Source: Spinellus fusiger (taxonomy: Eukaryota; Mucoromycota; Mucoromycetes; Mucorales; Phycomycetaceae). From it: a stretch of 64,000 nucleotides of DNA. The notes below the pieces were generated by a model. That model did no database searches, had not been told where the DNA came from, and was given only the letters and a program-made list of their open reading frames with translations. The stretch's first letter is position 1; every line of letters begins with the position of its first letter. The stretch is taken from positions 57,278 through 121,277 of the forward strand of contig JALLLS010000096.1 in assembly GCA_025094145.1 (NCBI GenBank), in the 5' to 3' direction. Positions 48,079-59,747 of the stretch are shown piece after piece. A program made the translations under genes and the position numbers.

Positions 48079-48444
48079 ATGTCTCTTACTCCTCAACCTC
48101 AACCACAACCACAACCACAACCTGTCCGACGTCGCTCTTGGTGGTGGAGGCGGACAAAACAAACATCCTCCTATCATGAAACCCCCAACAAAACAGGACC
48201 TTGTGCTGCCTGTACTGAAGCCCACACAAATGCTTCTTTAAAAGCACACCGTGCAAGGTCAGAACGCTCGAGTGCTGTGTCTGTAGTGGACTCCACAGAT
48301 TCTATCTGGAGTAAACCATGGGCGTCTTCTTCTCCTGTGCATCCATTGCCAGAGAAATACCCTCCCACACCTCTAAAGCCGTCTGTTTCTCGTAGTACAT
48401 TATGGCCTGATAAGTTAATGGTAAGAGGAACAGGGAAAAAGTAA
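48079..48444 (+). CDS. Hypothetical protein, 121 aa, with a Pro-Gln repeat
   Basis: A single frame starting MSLTPQPQPQPQPQP, followed by a basic Trp-rich patch (VRRRSWWWRRTKQTS), CAACTEAH and a Ser/Pro-rich end (PLPEKYPPTPLKP) closing at MVRGTGKK. GC and codon content resemble neighbouring genes. The CXXC plus His (CAACTEAH) could bind metal, but I do not recognise a family. Confidence 0.5.
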   Translation: MSLTPQPQPQPQPQPVRRRSWWWRRTKQTSSYHETPNKTGPCAACTEAHTNASLKAHRARSERSSAVSVVDSTDSIWSKPWASSSPVHPLPEKYPPTPLKPSVSRSTLWPDKLMVRGTGKK

Positions 48445-49250
48445 TGGAGAGGGAAAGGAGGGATGGGGAGGTTTAGTACTGATGCTGTTATGGTAGGCTG
48501 GACTAGGGAAACTTGTAGGTAAAAGTCATAGTGAGGAGACAAAGGAATCATCGCCTATATAATGTCTATTGGGGTGCATGTTGGATAAGATTCCTTTCTT
48601 TTTCTTCTTTCTTTTCTGTCAATACTGTCAACACTTTCTACTTTAAATATACACTGGTATTCACTGATATTTACTGTTACTTGCTAGTTCTGGGTGCTTG
48701 AATAGTATAAATAAACAAATAAATAGATAGTATAAACAAATAAATAAATAGTATAAACAAAAAAACAAAAAAACAAAAACAGTTATAAATACTGCATCCA
48801 CTGCTCTTTTGTCTAGTCCACAGTATGTCTTTCTGCTGTTTTATTGTTATACTTTCTTTGGCTACCTATATGAAACGCTTTTATCATTGTTATAACTAGT
48901 ATAATGGCAGTAGAAATACGTGCATGGAACTAGAATCTATTCACTAAAATCCATTCACTACACTCAAGAATGGATCCTACAAAACACAATAAATAGCCTC
49001 TCACACCACAGCCACCGGGAGAATTAGGGCAAATCTCCCTTCTCTTCCTGACTCAACTCATTCTCCTCCTTCTTTGGAGTCACGTTACTGAAAACTGTTG
49101 ACTGAATTGTGCGTATGGCTCTCCACGGCATTTTCCTTGACTGCTTTTATATAAGGGGGAGAAAAAGGCACTGAATGATAGGGCTGTCTGACTTCCCTCA
49201 CCCCCTCCTTTTTATTATTATTATCCACATTTCTTTGTTTGCCTGACACT
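48445..49250. other. Intergenic region
   Basis: AT-rich with an AAATAAATAGTATAAAC repeat at 48706-48780. A minus-strand frame at 49085-49288 has no recognisable motif. No gene is called. Confidence 0.5.
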
Positions 49251-50314
49251 ATGACAGAGTGGTGTCCAGGTGCTATCTTTAGAAACAAGCAAAAGGACTT
49301 TTGTCTTATTCTTCTGAACCAGCCTATTCTGCATATAAATGTGTTGTATTGTTTATGGAAGAATGGTAAATAGACAGTGGACTATAAGTATTGTAAATTA
49401 ATGAGAGAGATAGCCTCTATGAGACTGTGTGCAGATGGTGGTGCCAATAGACTCTATGATGTGTTGAAAACCCCAGAACAGAGAAAACAGTAAGAAAACA
49501 GTCATTGTTCTATGATAACTCCATAGATAGAAAGCATTCCCTTCTAAACATACTATCATCAATCCATCCATCCATCCATCAATCAATAAAAGGCATCTGC
49601 CAGATGAAATCATTGGTGATTTAGATTCTCTTCGATCAGAAGTCAAGGAGTATTATTTATCCGTGGTAAGGGCACTCATTCCCCACTCTGTTCTTTTTAT
49701 TATTTATTATTTATTATTTATTATTTATTATTTATTATTTGTTATTTATATTGTTTTATAACACACTGCTTAGGGTGTTAAAGTCACCAGAGTGAGAGAC
49801 CAAGACTCCACCGATTTCATGAAATGTGTGTTCCTTGTAGAGAAAAGTCAAAGAAGCCTGGACCTTGTGGTACTGTCTGGTCTTGGAGGTCGATTTGACC
49901 AAACCATGGCTACAATCAATATGCTTTACTATATCAAAAACAAGCTGCAGTGTCAGACTGTATTGGTGAGTGATGAGAATATCACTATTTTATTAGACCA
50001 GGGCACACACACAATTCAATGCTCTGATTTGGAAGGTAAGTGTAACTGATAGATACTCTTATTCACAGTGAGCAGGGCCAACCTGTGGACTGATACCTGT
50101 GGGTGCTCCTGCTACTATTACTACTGAGGGTCTACAATGGAATTTAGGTAGGTACAAAGTGCTGCTTTACAAGCAACTCATCCTATTAGAGAATAGACTG
50201 AGTGTGTTTGGTGGTATGGTCAGTTCTTCCAATGCCATTGTCAGACCTACTGTCACTGTACATACAGATGCACCTATTGTGTGGACAGTAGAGATCAAAA
50301 ATCCAGAAATATAA
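49251..50314 (+). CDS. THI80: Thiamine pyrophosphokinase
   Basis: Six exons: 49251..49365, 49414..49489, 49593..49665, 49774..50035, 50076..50147, 50190..50314, giving 240 aa. The N-terminus MTEWCPGAIFRNK leads to LILLNQPI, RLCADGGANRLYD and DEIIGDLDSLRSE. RVRDQDSTDFMKC and VVLSGLGGRFDQTMATINML follow, and the C-terminal domain has GLQWNL, LSVFGGMVSSSNAIV and APIVWTVEI. These are the nucleotide- and thiamine-binding blocks of the enzyme that transfers pyrophosphate from ATP to thiamine in the cytosol. Two introns are just 40 and 42 nt, while introns 2 and 3 contain TCCA and TTATTTATTA microsatellites. Every junction keeps phase. Confidence 0.95.
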
Positions 50315-52221
50315 TCAGCAGTCTATACTCTTCTCTAGGAGGAAAAGGCATTTAATGGGTGCAATAAAAGTCAACACTACTTTTTATATCTGTCTCTTCT
50401 ATTGTTTTTCTATAGCCAAACTACAGCTTCCTATAGAATACAATTCATTTGACTGAAAGAAGAGTATGATTGAAGAAAAAGAAAGTATCACATCGATATC
50501 TGTGGTAAACAACTAAATGAGATGATACTCACCCAAGCTACAATCTAACAAATAAAAAAGAAAAAAGGTTTGACTTTGTGTAGTTCACTGCAGATTGGAA
50601 TTGATGGTGTGATTGTTGCTGTTATGCCGTTGAGCGTACAAGAGTAGGACTAGGATATATTGAATATTCTTCTTTGTATGGTCCAAGATGGTTTTCATTG
50701 TTTGTATCTAATACCATTTATTATAAAATAAAATAAAATGTAACATCAAACCTATCTTAAGCAATGCTCATGAGTAGATGTATAATTGGAGATTCAACTA
50801 TCTAATCTGTGGTGTATCATTCAAACTTGTATTATAACAGACAACCCAGTAGTATCTCTTTATTAAAGGCATGTTTATTAAATAAAAATAAGAATGAGTA
50901 GTGAATACATGCATACATAAAAGACAATGACTGGACAATGACTGGATTTAGTCTATATTAAGAAAAAGAGATTTACTTAAATAACATACAAATGAATAAT
51001 ACTGTATCTCAAAACACATCAATAGAAGCAACTTCATCTTTATCTTAATAAGATCTGAGGCATTTCTCATTCTACTAGTTTTGTCCTACATATGGCTTAT
51101 GCAGGCTATCAACGTCATATGAGAACAATAAAAACCAATGACTACTTGCTTGTGTATCCTTTGGTTTAAGAAGACACTTTAAGCTACGATTAAGCTAATT
51201 CATACTTCACAGCAATTTAGAATAACCAATGTCCCAACGTCCGATGAGTTAAACACAAGAAATGGGATCAATTGAGCTTCTCTAAAAGAATTTATAGAAA
51301 TCTATATTCAAACACCTAAAGAGTGAGTTATCAGAATTATTGAGGGATATGTTAGACAAATCTGTCCCAAATTATCGTCATTGCTTAAAAATCCAGGCAG
51401 AGGATTCTCATGACAAAGCAATGTATTCCTTCCTCACAAATAGTCTACATGCTAAGCCACTCACTACATATAATCAATTCCTTTGTCTCTTTGTTTCTTA
51501 TCAAGAGAGAAATTCTTTGGAGGGCACTAATATCACATCGAGCAAGAGATATCTGGTGTTGTCTGGTACATGACAAATTATCTTCAAACATCTACACTCT
51601 TTTGAAATAAGACATCATCTAAAACTTACATTGAAGAGCCTATAAAATTATACCATTATATAATTCATAGATCTTCATCTATTTCATCATGTTGTGAAGT
51701 GTATAAATAGGTAACGCGAGATAAGAACATATACAGTATTGTTCTTTTTCTTTTCTTTTGTAAGTGCCTTGTGCCTATTGTCTCTCCAGCTATGTCTCTC
51801 ATTAAGACATATAGCCGTGTAGACACACTTTTTATGATATATCTTGAACGAAGATATCGTTGAAAATGCTAAAGAATTAAACACATACATTTCAAGAGAT
51901 ACTTCTATTGTAAATTAAATTAACATAATTTAGAAAAGTATAAGTATTTAAGATTATTGTAGCATAGATATTGAAAAGATACGACTCTTGTCCTTAGTCC
52001 TTTTGAATAATATTTTAGTAGACCCAAATCTATGGTATGAATTGTTTGCAAAGTATAGTTTTCGCTCACTTAACACATTTCCTATCTATTGGGTTTTAGA
52101 ATAGTGGAACACTCTCTCTAATACATTCTGTTCATCTAAGGATTGTACTTATCATTCTTAACGTTCTCTTTAATAGATATTATAATATCTTTTGCATGAC
52201 AAAACACAATAAGACATCTTT
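50315..52221. other. AT-rich intergenic region
   Basis: Marks the end of the second gene island. Short frames only (for example 51340-51573, 77 codons), with no recognisable motif. Confidence 0.5.
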
Positions 52222-52777
52222 TTTAGATAGTTTACTTGTAGCATGAGGTTTCCGTCAGTGAGTCAACCGAGGCTCCAACGATGACTGGGGAGAAGAAAAA
52301 TGAGGATGAACCAGAAGGCTTGGACCTTTTCTTGGTTCCAAGTGTATCATTTGTGTCATGTTTTCTTTTATTATATCTACAAAAGCACTCTGAATATGTG
52401 CTATTTTCCTTTAGAGACAACAGACCCTGTCTCAAGCTCAATACAGTAGAAAGATCACGATTCCAAAGCTTCAATGTCTTGTCTTTTGTACAGTTTTGGT
52501 TTGAACACTTTTGATTTTAAATTGACGTGACCCCAAAGATCAAACTTTTTACTTAGATAGCTTTTATTTTACCAGAAGCACCACCCTCTTTGATTTGATT
52601 ATTAACAGATGACAAGAACACCTCACGGAAGAAACCCTTGGTTATAAAGTCATTCAAAGCAGATCCATCTTCACTCTTGAGTAGATAGATCAAGATATAC
52701 TTGAAAAATACATACATGTGAGAGACAATGGTATTGATGTTGTGGACCAGATCTTGCAAAACAGTTAAATATTCCAA
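52222..52777 (-). other. Fragments of an unidentified repeated element
   Basis: Minus-strand frames at 52232-52474 and 52553-52777 (ending GGASGKIKAI, with HNINTIVSHMYVFFKYILIY) read like protein. A diverged copy of 52222-52430 lies at 54433-54612, so the sequence is repeated. The HxxxF-KY-L pattern recalls ORFs of repeated elements in zygomycete genomes, but I cannot name the family. Confidence 0.4.
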
Positions 52778-54432
52778 TCTCTAACCTGTGTTATATAAAT
52801 ATGTCTTGATTGCCATTATTCTAGTAGAATTAGCACTTGAAGAGTTTTCTACAGGCTCCTCATCAGACTATTGTAAAAATCAAATATATTTAGGAACCCT
52901 AGTTTGGTTCTATAAGCATGTTGTATCTTCCTTAACTTGTTTGTATCTTGTTGACTGTATCGTTTTTAGTTCAGAGAAAATAGATAGAAATATAGTGAAA
53001 AAAAAAAGAAGAAATAAATAGTTTTTTATAAGCAATATTGAAGTGTCAGCTATTATTTATTTTGTTGATATTATAGTATCGTTCATAGCTTTTTTGATCT
53101 AAATGCATTTGGTTAGTTAATGTACGATTGACTCTGCTTTTTTATTCAACTTCTTTTATACTTCTATTCTATTTTATTCTAATTATTATTTAATATATAA
53201 AAATATATAATAGCTTGGCGGAAATAACTACAAAAAAGCACACATTCTAATATAGGCTATTGAACTTTTATACTATCTGTAATAAAGGGGCACTTGAGTT
53301 ATCAACAGGACCACTAGAGAGATGAATGGGTAGTAGTTTGGTCTCTAGCAGGGACAACGCAACAGAGTTTTGACACAGAGTCTGGTTTAAGGGAATCAAA
53401 GAGGGTACATGAACAGGAACACAACACACGATTTGAACACAACTGGTAACTAGGCAACTATTCTTTAAGCAATTCTTGCTTCTCTCAACAGTCCCAACGA
53501 TACTTAACGTAAACAAAAAGGCTGATTGTTTTATTGAATGTTCAGACTGTATAATTTTTATACAGTGTTTTCCTTGTGTTGTTAGCTACATCTACTTTTA
53601 TCTCATGCACCTCCAACACTGTGAATGCATGACGAAAACGTCGACTATCTATACAATAGCCGAGGCGATATCACACATCTCTAAAAGATCTACTTAGTGC
53701 ATTCAAATACGCTTCGGCCTATCATAAATGCTTTATCCCAGACCATTGATTTTGCAGCCGTTTTTCTTTTCTTTTTCTTTTACAAGTGGCTAACTGCTAG
53801 CTACTTGTTTTTAATATATAAGATTAAAATGTATATATGATCCATAAAAAAAAACAAGCAACAGGTTCATCAAATATTATCTTTACCTTGAAACTCTACT
53901 GAAAATTCCACTCATCTATTATAATTTTTCTTTCTATACATCAATGAGGGCTTATTTAATATAAATATTGCTTATTTACCTCGTGTATAATTATCCTTAA
54001 TACAATGCCAATCGAGCCTACAAAACCATAGAAAATAACAAAGACAAAAATATCTCAGACAAAGTGCAGTCAATGACAGTCAATTTTCACTTCCGATGGG
54101 TACAGACAATATTTCTGTTGGGTTAGTTTCTGATAGAATAGAGCATTGTACTGATATCCATGCATCACATGATAAATTTCATTACGATATGACTATACCT
54201 GTTAAGAGAGTGTATTAAAAATAGAAAGAAAAAAGAAAAACCCATATTTGGTAGATCACTCTATTCACTAATATAGCATCTTGTGACATCAATAGAGATG
54301 TTCATCAGAAGACTTAAGGGTATAAGTTTTCAATTTAAACTTGGACGATTAAGTAATTGAGATTAAATCACAAATCTTTTTGCATAACAAAATCCAAAAT
54401 CCAATAAATAAATAAAAAAACTATATTGCTTT
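52778..54432. other. AT-rich region, nothing recognised
   Basis: A less AT-rich patch at 53280-53680 carries a Cys-rich minus-strand frame (53268-53516), possibly more of the neighbouring element. No gene is called. Confidence 0.4.
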
Positions 54433-54612
54433 TTAGATAGTTTACTTGTACCCTGAGTTTCTATCAGTCATTCAACCAAGATGCCAACAATAAATATAAA
54501 TCAATAGAATTGGACTTCTCCTAGTTCTAGTAGTATCTTTGGAGCCTCTACATTTCTTTTGTGATATCTAAAAGAGTGCTCTGGATGGGCGCCGTTTTCT
54601 CTCATAGACTAT
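54433..54612 (-). repeat. Diverged duplicate of 52222-52430
   Basis: Shares AGATAGTTTACTTGTA at the start and then the same order of blocks (a CAACCAAGATGCCAACAA-like segment, TTCTAGTAGTATCTTTGG, a GTGCTCTGGAT segment) with many substitutions and indels. Confidence 0.6.
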
Positions 54613-54672
54613 TATCCAAAAATGGATACTCATTAGTTGTAGCTCAGAATATCTAAAAAGAGAAAGTTACTA

Positions 54673-55398
54673 CACTATTTTCAGAAAGTGTTCGCACAGC
54701 CTCAGAAAGAAAGAAAAAAATTACATACTTTTTTCATTTTTCGCACAGTTTATATTTTACTTTTTGCACAATTCCATAAATTCTTTTTGTAAAAAATATG
54801 CGAAATTTATTAAAGGGTATTTGTACTTGAACATATTTCAAATTTCGTAAGAGAGTGACTACAAAATCCCTTGAGATCACTGATAAGAACATCGCTTTAT
54901 GCCTCAGTGATCCTAATGTTTAACGTCTCACTTTCTAAGAGCCTTTATCTTTTATGCTTACTCTTCACAATAGACCAAAATTGCTCGATGGGATTTATCT
55001 CAGGAGATCATGGTGGAAGGTATAAACATCTGTAGCCGCGACTTACAATAAATCTATTAATTTTTATTAATGAAAGTATGCTTTCTTAAATGATAAAGCA
55101 CACTTTTCTGTTATGAAGTTTTTTTTGTGGCCTTGGGTTCTGAATGAAGTTTCTAAGGTGGTTTTAATTCCAATTAAGTACTGTAGTCTATGATATTTTG
55201 AAGAGGAAAACATTCTTTAACTACATCTATCAATATAGTTTCATTGCCCAATGTGTCAATAGTATTTCCTTGTCCATCTTCATAGTAAATTTGTAAGCTC
55301 ATTTTTGAGGAAATAATATCTCGAAAAGTGTGCAAAAAGTAAAAAAAAAAGTGTGTAATTTTTTTCTGAGGCTGTGCGAACACTTCCTGAAAATAGTG
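54673..55398 (-). mobile_element. Deleted Tc1/mariner or IS630-type element with ~55-bp inverted repeats
   Basis: 726 bp. The ends start CACTATTTTCAG at 54673 and, inverted, at 55398, are each flanked by TA, and match for about 55 bp including GTGTTCGCACAGCCTCAG. The interior keeps a minus-strand remnant near 55010 reading SPEINPIEQFWSIVKSKHKR, the last catalytic block of a DDE transposase. The rest of the gene is gone. Confidence 0.85.
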
Positions 55399-55728
55399 TA
55401 TACGTCCACAAAAAGTTCTAATTGTATAATTTTAGGTTAAAAACTTATATGCAAGTAGTCTGCTTGAGATTGAATAAAGGTGATATGATTGACTGAAATG
55501 AGTTTTCTATATTAAAAGAAATATTTTTAAATTATTTATTGCTTATTTTAGCTATTTGTGTTGTCGGTATTGCCTTTCTATTATTTCTCAAGAATTAGTA
55601 TTGAAGAAACCATAGAGCAAATATAGACTTATTTCTCTGCTATAGTTATTTCTTTGCTCTTTGATGATTAAAGTTAAAGCATTGACTTGAACTTCTCGAC
55701 CCATATTAGTACAGACTCAACAGATATA

Positions 55729-57092
55729 CAGTAGGGGTCAAAATAAAAAGGATGAATTTTCGTTTTCCAGTATACTTCTGTAATAGAAACTACTTATTCT
55801 TTGTCATAAAAACATACATTAAACACACACAGTAGAGACTTTTAAATTGGATGAGGTATAAAAAAGGTCAACAGGATAATAAATACAAGTTTATTGGGTG
55901 GAAACTCTTAATGTTTGGCATTTCTACCCTTGGCCTCAATGACAGCCTTGCATCTCCGCCCCATACTAGCAATGAGGGTGACTGTAGTATCTTTGGGAAT
56001 ATTCTCCCATTCTTCTAACAAGAACACATCCAAATATTGGAGAGTACTTCTTGGGGTCATTCTCTTTCTTATTGCTCTGTCTAGCTCTTCCCACAAATGC
56101 TCTATTGGGTCCAGGTCAGAGCTCTGAGAGGAACACCCCTCCATAGTGACAATGCTCTCATTTGCCTTCCACAACTTGGACTCTTTACTCTTGTGGCAGC
56201 TGGCATTGTCCTTTTGAAGAACACAACATACCACTGGATTCAGTGCCTTGAGTCGAGCCAGCTCAGGGCAGTAGTTATTCTTTAAGATCTCAATGTATCT
56301 TCTACTGTCTATACTGCCCTTCACAGGCACCAACCTTCCAACACCTTCACCAGAGAAGGATCCCCACACCATTACACTACCACCACCAAACTTCATGGTG
56401 GGCTTGATGTTCTTTGGGAAAAGCCCTTCCTCCTTTTTGCGCACCACTCTGTTGTGGTTGTTGGTCCTCATGAGTTGGTACTTTGACTCATTGGACCAGA
56501 TGACTGTCTTCCAGTCTTCCTCAGTCCAGTGGAGGTGGGCCTTGGCCCAAGCAAGTCTCAACTTCTTGTGCTTAGTAGTGAGAGAAGGTTTCTTGACCAC
56601 CCTGCAAGAAAACAGGCCAAGCTTCTTCATTAATTTTCTAAGTGTTCATGGACACTTGGGTGGTCATCTGCTTGCAAAGCTGATCCATTGTCTGGAATGA
56701 ATCCTTTGCCACTTCGCGACTGACCTCTCTCTCTCGTCTCTATCATTAAGAATGGGCTTGCGCCTAGTGCTCTTATTGGCCTTGAAGCAACCATTTTCCT
56801 TATATCTCTTTACGATACGGGAAACAGACTGTTAACAAACTCCAAACCTAGCAGAAATGGCAGACTGGCTGGTCCCATCTACAGTGGTCTCGTGAGCAAT
56901 GAGACAACGATTAAATTCTTCAATATATATATTTATGTTTCCAGGAGGTCTCATGGGTTATTCAGTGATGTTAGATGTGGTATATATTAGAGTGAAAAGG
57001 CGATAAATAAAGAATATCTAATAAAAAATAACTTTTCAAGGGTAAAATTATGGTCTGAATTTGAAATGTCTATTGTTTTTTGACCCCCACTG
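55729..57092 (-). mobile_element. Tc1-like element, nearly complete transposase with few lesions
   Basis: Inverted ends: CAGTAGGGGTCAAAA at 55729 and, inverted, CAGTGGGGGTCAAAA at 57092. The transposase starts at 56954 (MRPPGNINIYIEEFNRC), has one stop (about 56832) and a frameshift near 56640. It then continues as a 240-codon frame from 56630: WSNESKYQL, FGGGSVMVWGSFSGEG, VLQKDNASCH, SSDLDPIEHLWEELDR. The first catalytic Asp of the usual WSDES motif is Asn here. Best preserved Tc1 relative in the window, but inactive. Confidence 0.92.
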
Positions 57093-57917
57093 TGGTTGCA
57101 ATTTTTATTACACTAATTATTGTTTTTGCTGTAGATATACCATTTCCTATCAAACATAGGACTAAATTATATTCATAAAGATGCTTTTAGAGCACCAGCC
57201 AAATATATTTTCAAGACAATCGGCGTTGGACAATAATGACGGGTAAAAAAATTCTTTTTCAAACAGTCCATTCTAGTGTGACATTACATGCAGTCTGTTT
57301 TAATGCAGTAAGCTATACCACGAAAAACCTTTGACGTTTGCCATCATTGGTTCCTTGAATTTTAAACTTGTCAATGACTACTAATAAGTAGAAAATACTA
57401 AAAAAGCCACTATAGTACCAATGGCGGCTTTATAAAGCCATACGGATTTATGAAGCAAATGGTATTTTTCTGTAGTGTGACTTTATCTTGAGTGATGTAT
57501 TTGTGGTTATTTTAGATGAACTCTATGATTGTGTGCATCGCTTATCGTGATATGCAAACAAATAAAATGTAAGGTTTCGGCCTCCAACAAAAAAATCTAT
57601 AAATGTATAGTCTTCAGGGTACACACTAAATACGTCATAATTATTCCAATAGATAAGTTTGCTATACGCTTTAAGATTAAATGTTGAGCTATGGTTGAGA
57701 AAAACTTGGATGGGTTTCAGATAAAAAAAAACATTTTTTACAAGTATAACCAATTCATTTCATTAGGCATCCACATAAGCCTATATTTTTGTATTTTTGA
57801 TTTATTAAATAAATCTTAACACAATAATTATATAGTACTTTTATATCTGTCTATTCACTTATCTTATATATACTTTTCATTGAGCTGTATCTATATTTTA
57901 GATTTTAATGACTTATA
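57093..57917. other. AT-rich region, nothing recognised
   Basis: No coding frame with a motif and no clear repeat. Confidence 0.5.
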
Positions 57918-59156
57918 CAGTCACACACAATTGAATTTAATACTTTTGAAAATAAATTTCAGGACAAAATATTTAGGATATGTTCAACATTAGATGAAAT
58001 GCTTCACAATTGATCTAGAAGCTTCAAACTTAAGCACACAAAAGTAAAACATTTATTTATCAAAAATAGAAAAATAATAATACAGTTAATACTTTTTATG
58101 GTTTCCTTTGGTATTAATGACCACATGGCATCTGTCCGCCATACTTTTAACTAATTGTTGTGCAAGTTCAATACTAACCTTCTCCTACCCTTCCGCAAGT
58201 AGATTCTTGAAAATTTATACATTGGTAATATATACTCTTCTTTATTCAATTCCTATATCCAATGTCCACCAGACGTGTTCAACTGGGTCCAAGTCAGGGA
58301 GTTGTGTGAGTCATTACTCAAAGTAACCTGGTTTGATGTGTCTCTCTCCAGCATCAATCATAGTTCCTGGTATGACAGCTAGCACCCATTTCTTAAAACA
58401 GAAACCCTCTGTTCTTCTTTCTGGTGAAAATTGAATGAACCAAGGATAGAACTCACCAGCCAAAATATTGATATATTCGTCTTGGTTTACAGTGCCATCA
58501 ACAAAGACTAATGGGCCAAATCCGCCCACCCAAAAACAGCTCCAAAGCATGACCCCACCACCACCAAACTTTGTTGTTGAAACAATAGAATTTGGATCAT
58601 AGCGTTCTCAAACTTTTTGGATGACATGGGCACCTCCATCTTTCTCTTTCATAGTGTACCTGAACTCACCATACCAGATAACCCCTCTCCACTGGTCGTT
58701 TGTACAATTGATATGTTCTTTAGCCCAATAAAGCCGTTTCTCCTTGTGTATTTCAGATAAGTCTGGTTTGTGAGCTGGAGAAAAGAATCCGAACTCTAAC
58801 TGATTGCAGTAGCTTATAAGAATGTTTCTACATGCATCAGCCTCAAACTTCAACATTTCCAATTTCAACTGACTGTATGAGGCAAATAGACCCTTTCTAA
58901 TGACCTTTTCCAAGTGCCGGAACTTCTTATTCACTCTATTTTGGAGGGTTTCATGACTCATCAAACTTAATAGTGACCCATGTTCTTTGATGTTTCTGAT
59001 ATTATTTTGAACTATGGACTTTTTCATCTTAACTATGTTTATCATAACAGTCAGCTTTAATCTAGCCTTAAACTTGTAATATATTCTCCATTGTCTTTTA
59101 TTTTCTCCTTTATTATATTCCCCACAAGTTTGAGTTTCTAAAAAAGTATCTGACAT
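57918..59156 (-). mobile_element. Tc1/mariner relic related to the 42.2-kb element
   Basis: The left end begins CAGTCACACACAATTGAAT at 57918; the right end was not found. A 182-codon N-terminal frame (59156 to 58608) carries RKGLFASYSQLKLEM, YWAKEHINCTNDQWRGVIW and GGAHVIQKV. A second frame (58550 to 58314) has MLWSCFWVGGFGPLVFVD and GTVNQDEYINILAGEF. Further remnants read LPDLDPVEHVWWTLD and TKGNHKKY. The block GPLVFVDGTVNQDEYINIL parallels GPLVLLEGSVNQDKYINVL at 42.9 kb. Several stops are present. Confidence 0.85.
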
Positions 59157-59589
59157 GTTGTGTTAGTTTAACATTATTTAGAAAGAAACAATAGTGAGAA
59201 AGCATTATTACCATTGTAATAGTCCTCGATTGGGGAGTATAATGGCTATCGTGATAATTCTTTCTCTATCTATTAATAATTATCTTATTGATGCATGATT
59301 GTCTTTTTAAATATTAATATAATTATTAGATATAAGCCCTATCTAATGATTGGATTATTAAACTCTTATGTTATTGAAAATTAATGAATTGGAAATCTTA
59401 CCTCTAATTGATCAGAAAACTAATGATTGTAAATTCTGTTGAGAATAAGTGAAATTCTTTTACTGGTATTTTTTGTTGAATGTTACATTTCCTGTTAAAT
59501 TTCTGATATATCAGAAAAATTATCTATAGATCATCTTGAAGATCAATATGATATTTTTAATCTTTAACAACAACAATAGTTCCTCATTA

Positions 59590-59747
59590 ATGACTTGACA
59601 AATAACAAAGTGCACTTACTTACTGGGTCAACGCTGACACCCACCAACACAAAAAAAATGAATAAAAAAGCAAACATCATTACAATGTCCAACTTTCTTA
59701 TTCATCCTTCTTCACATAATGAATTGGCTATGAAGGTGTTCCGAAGA
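59590..59747 (-). other. rDNA unit 2, spacer downstream of LSU
   Basis: Same sequence as 20340-20499 with scattered substitutions. Confidence 0.75.
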
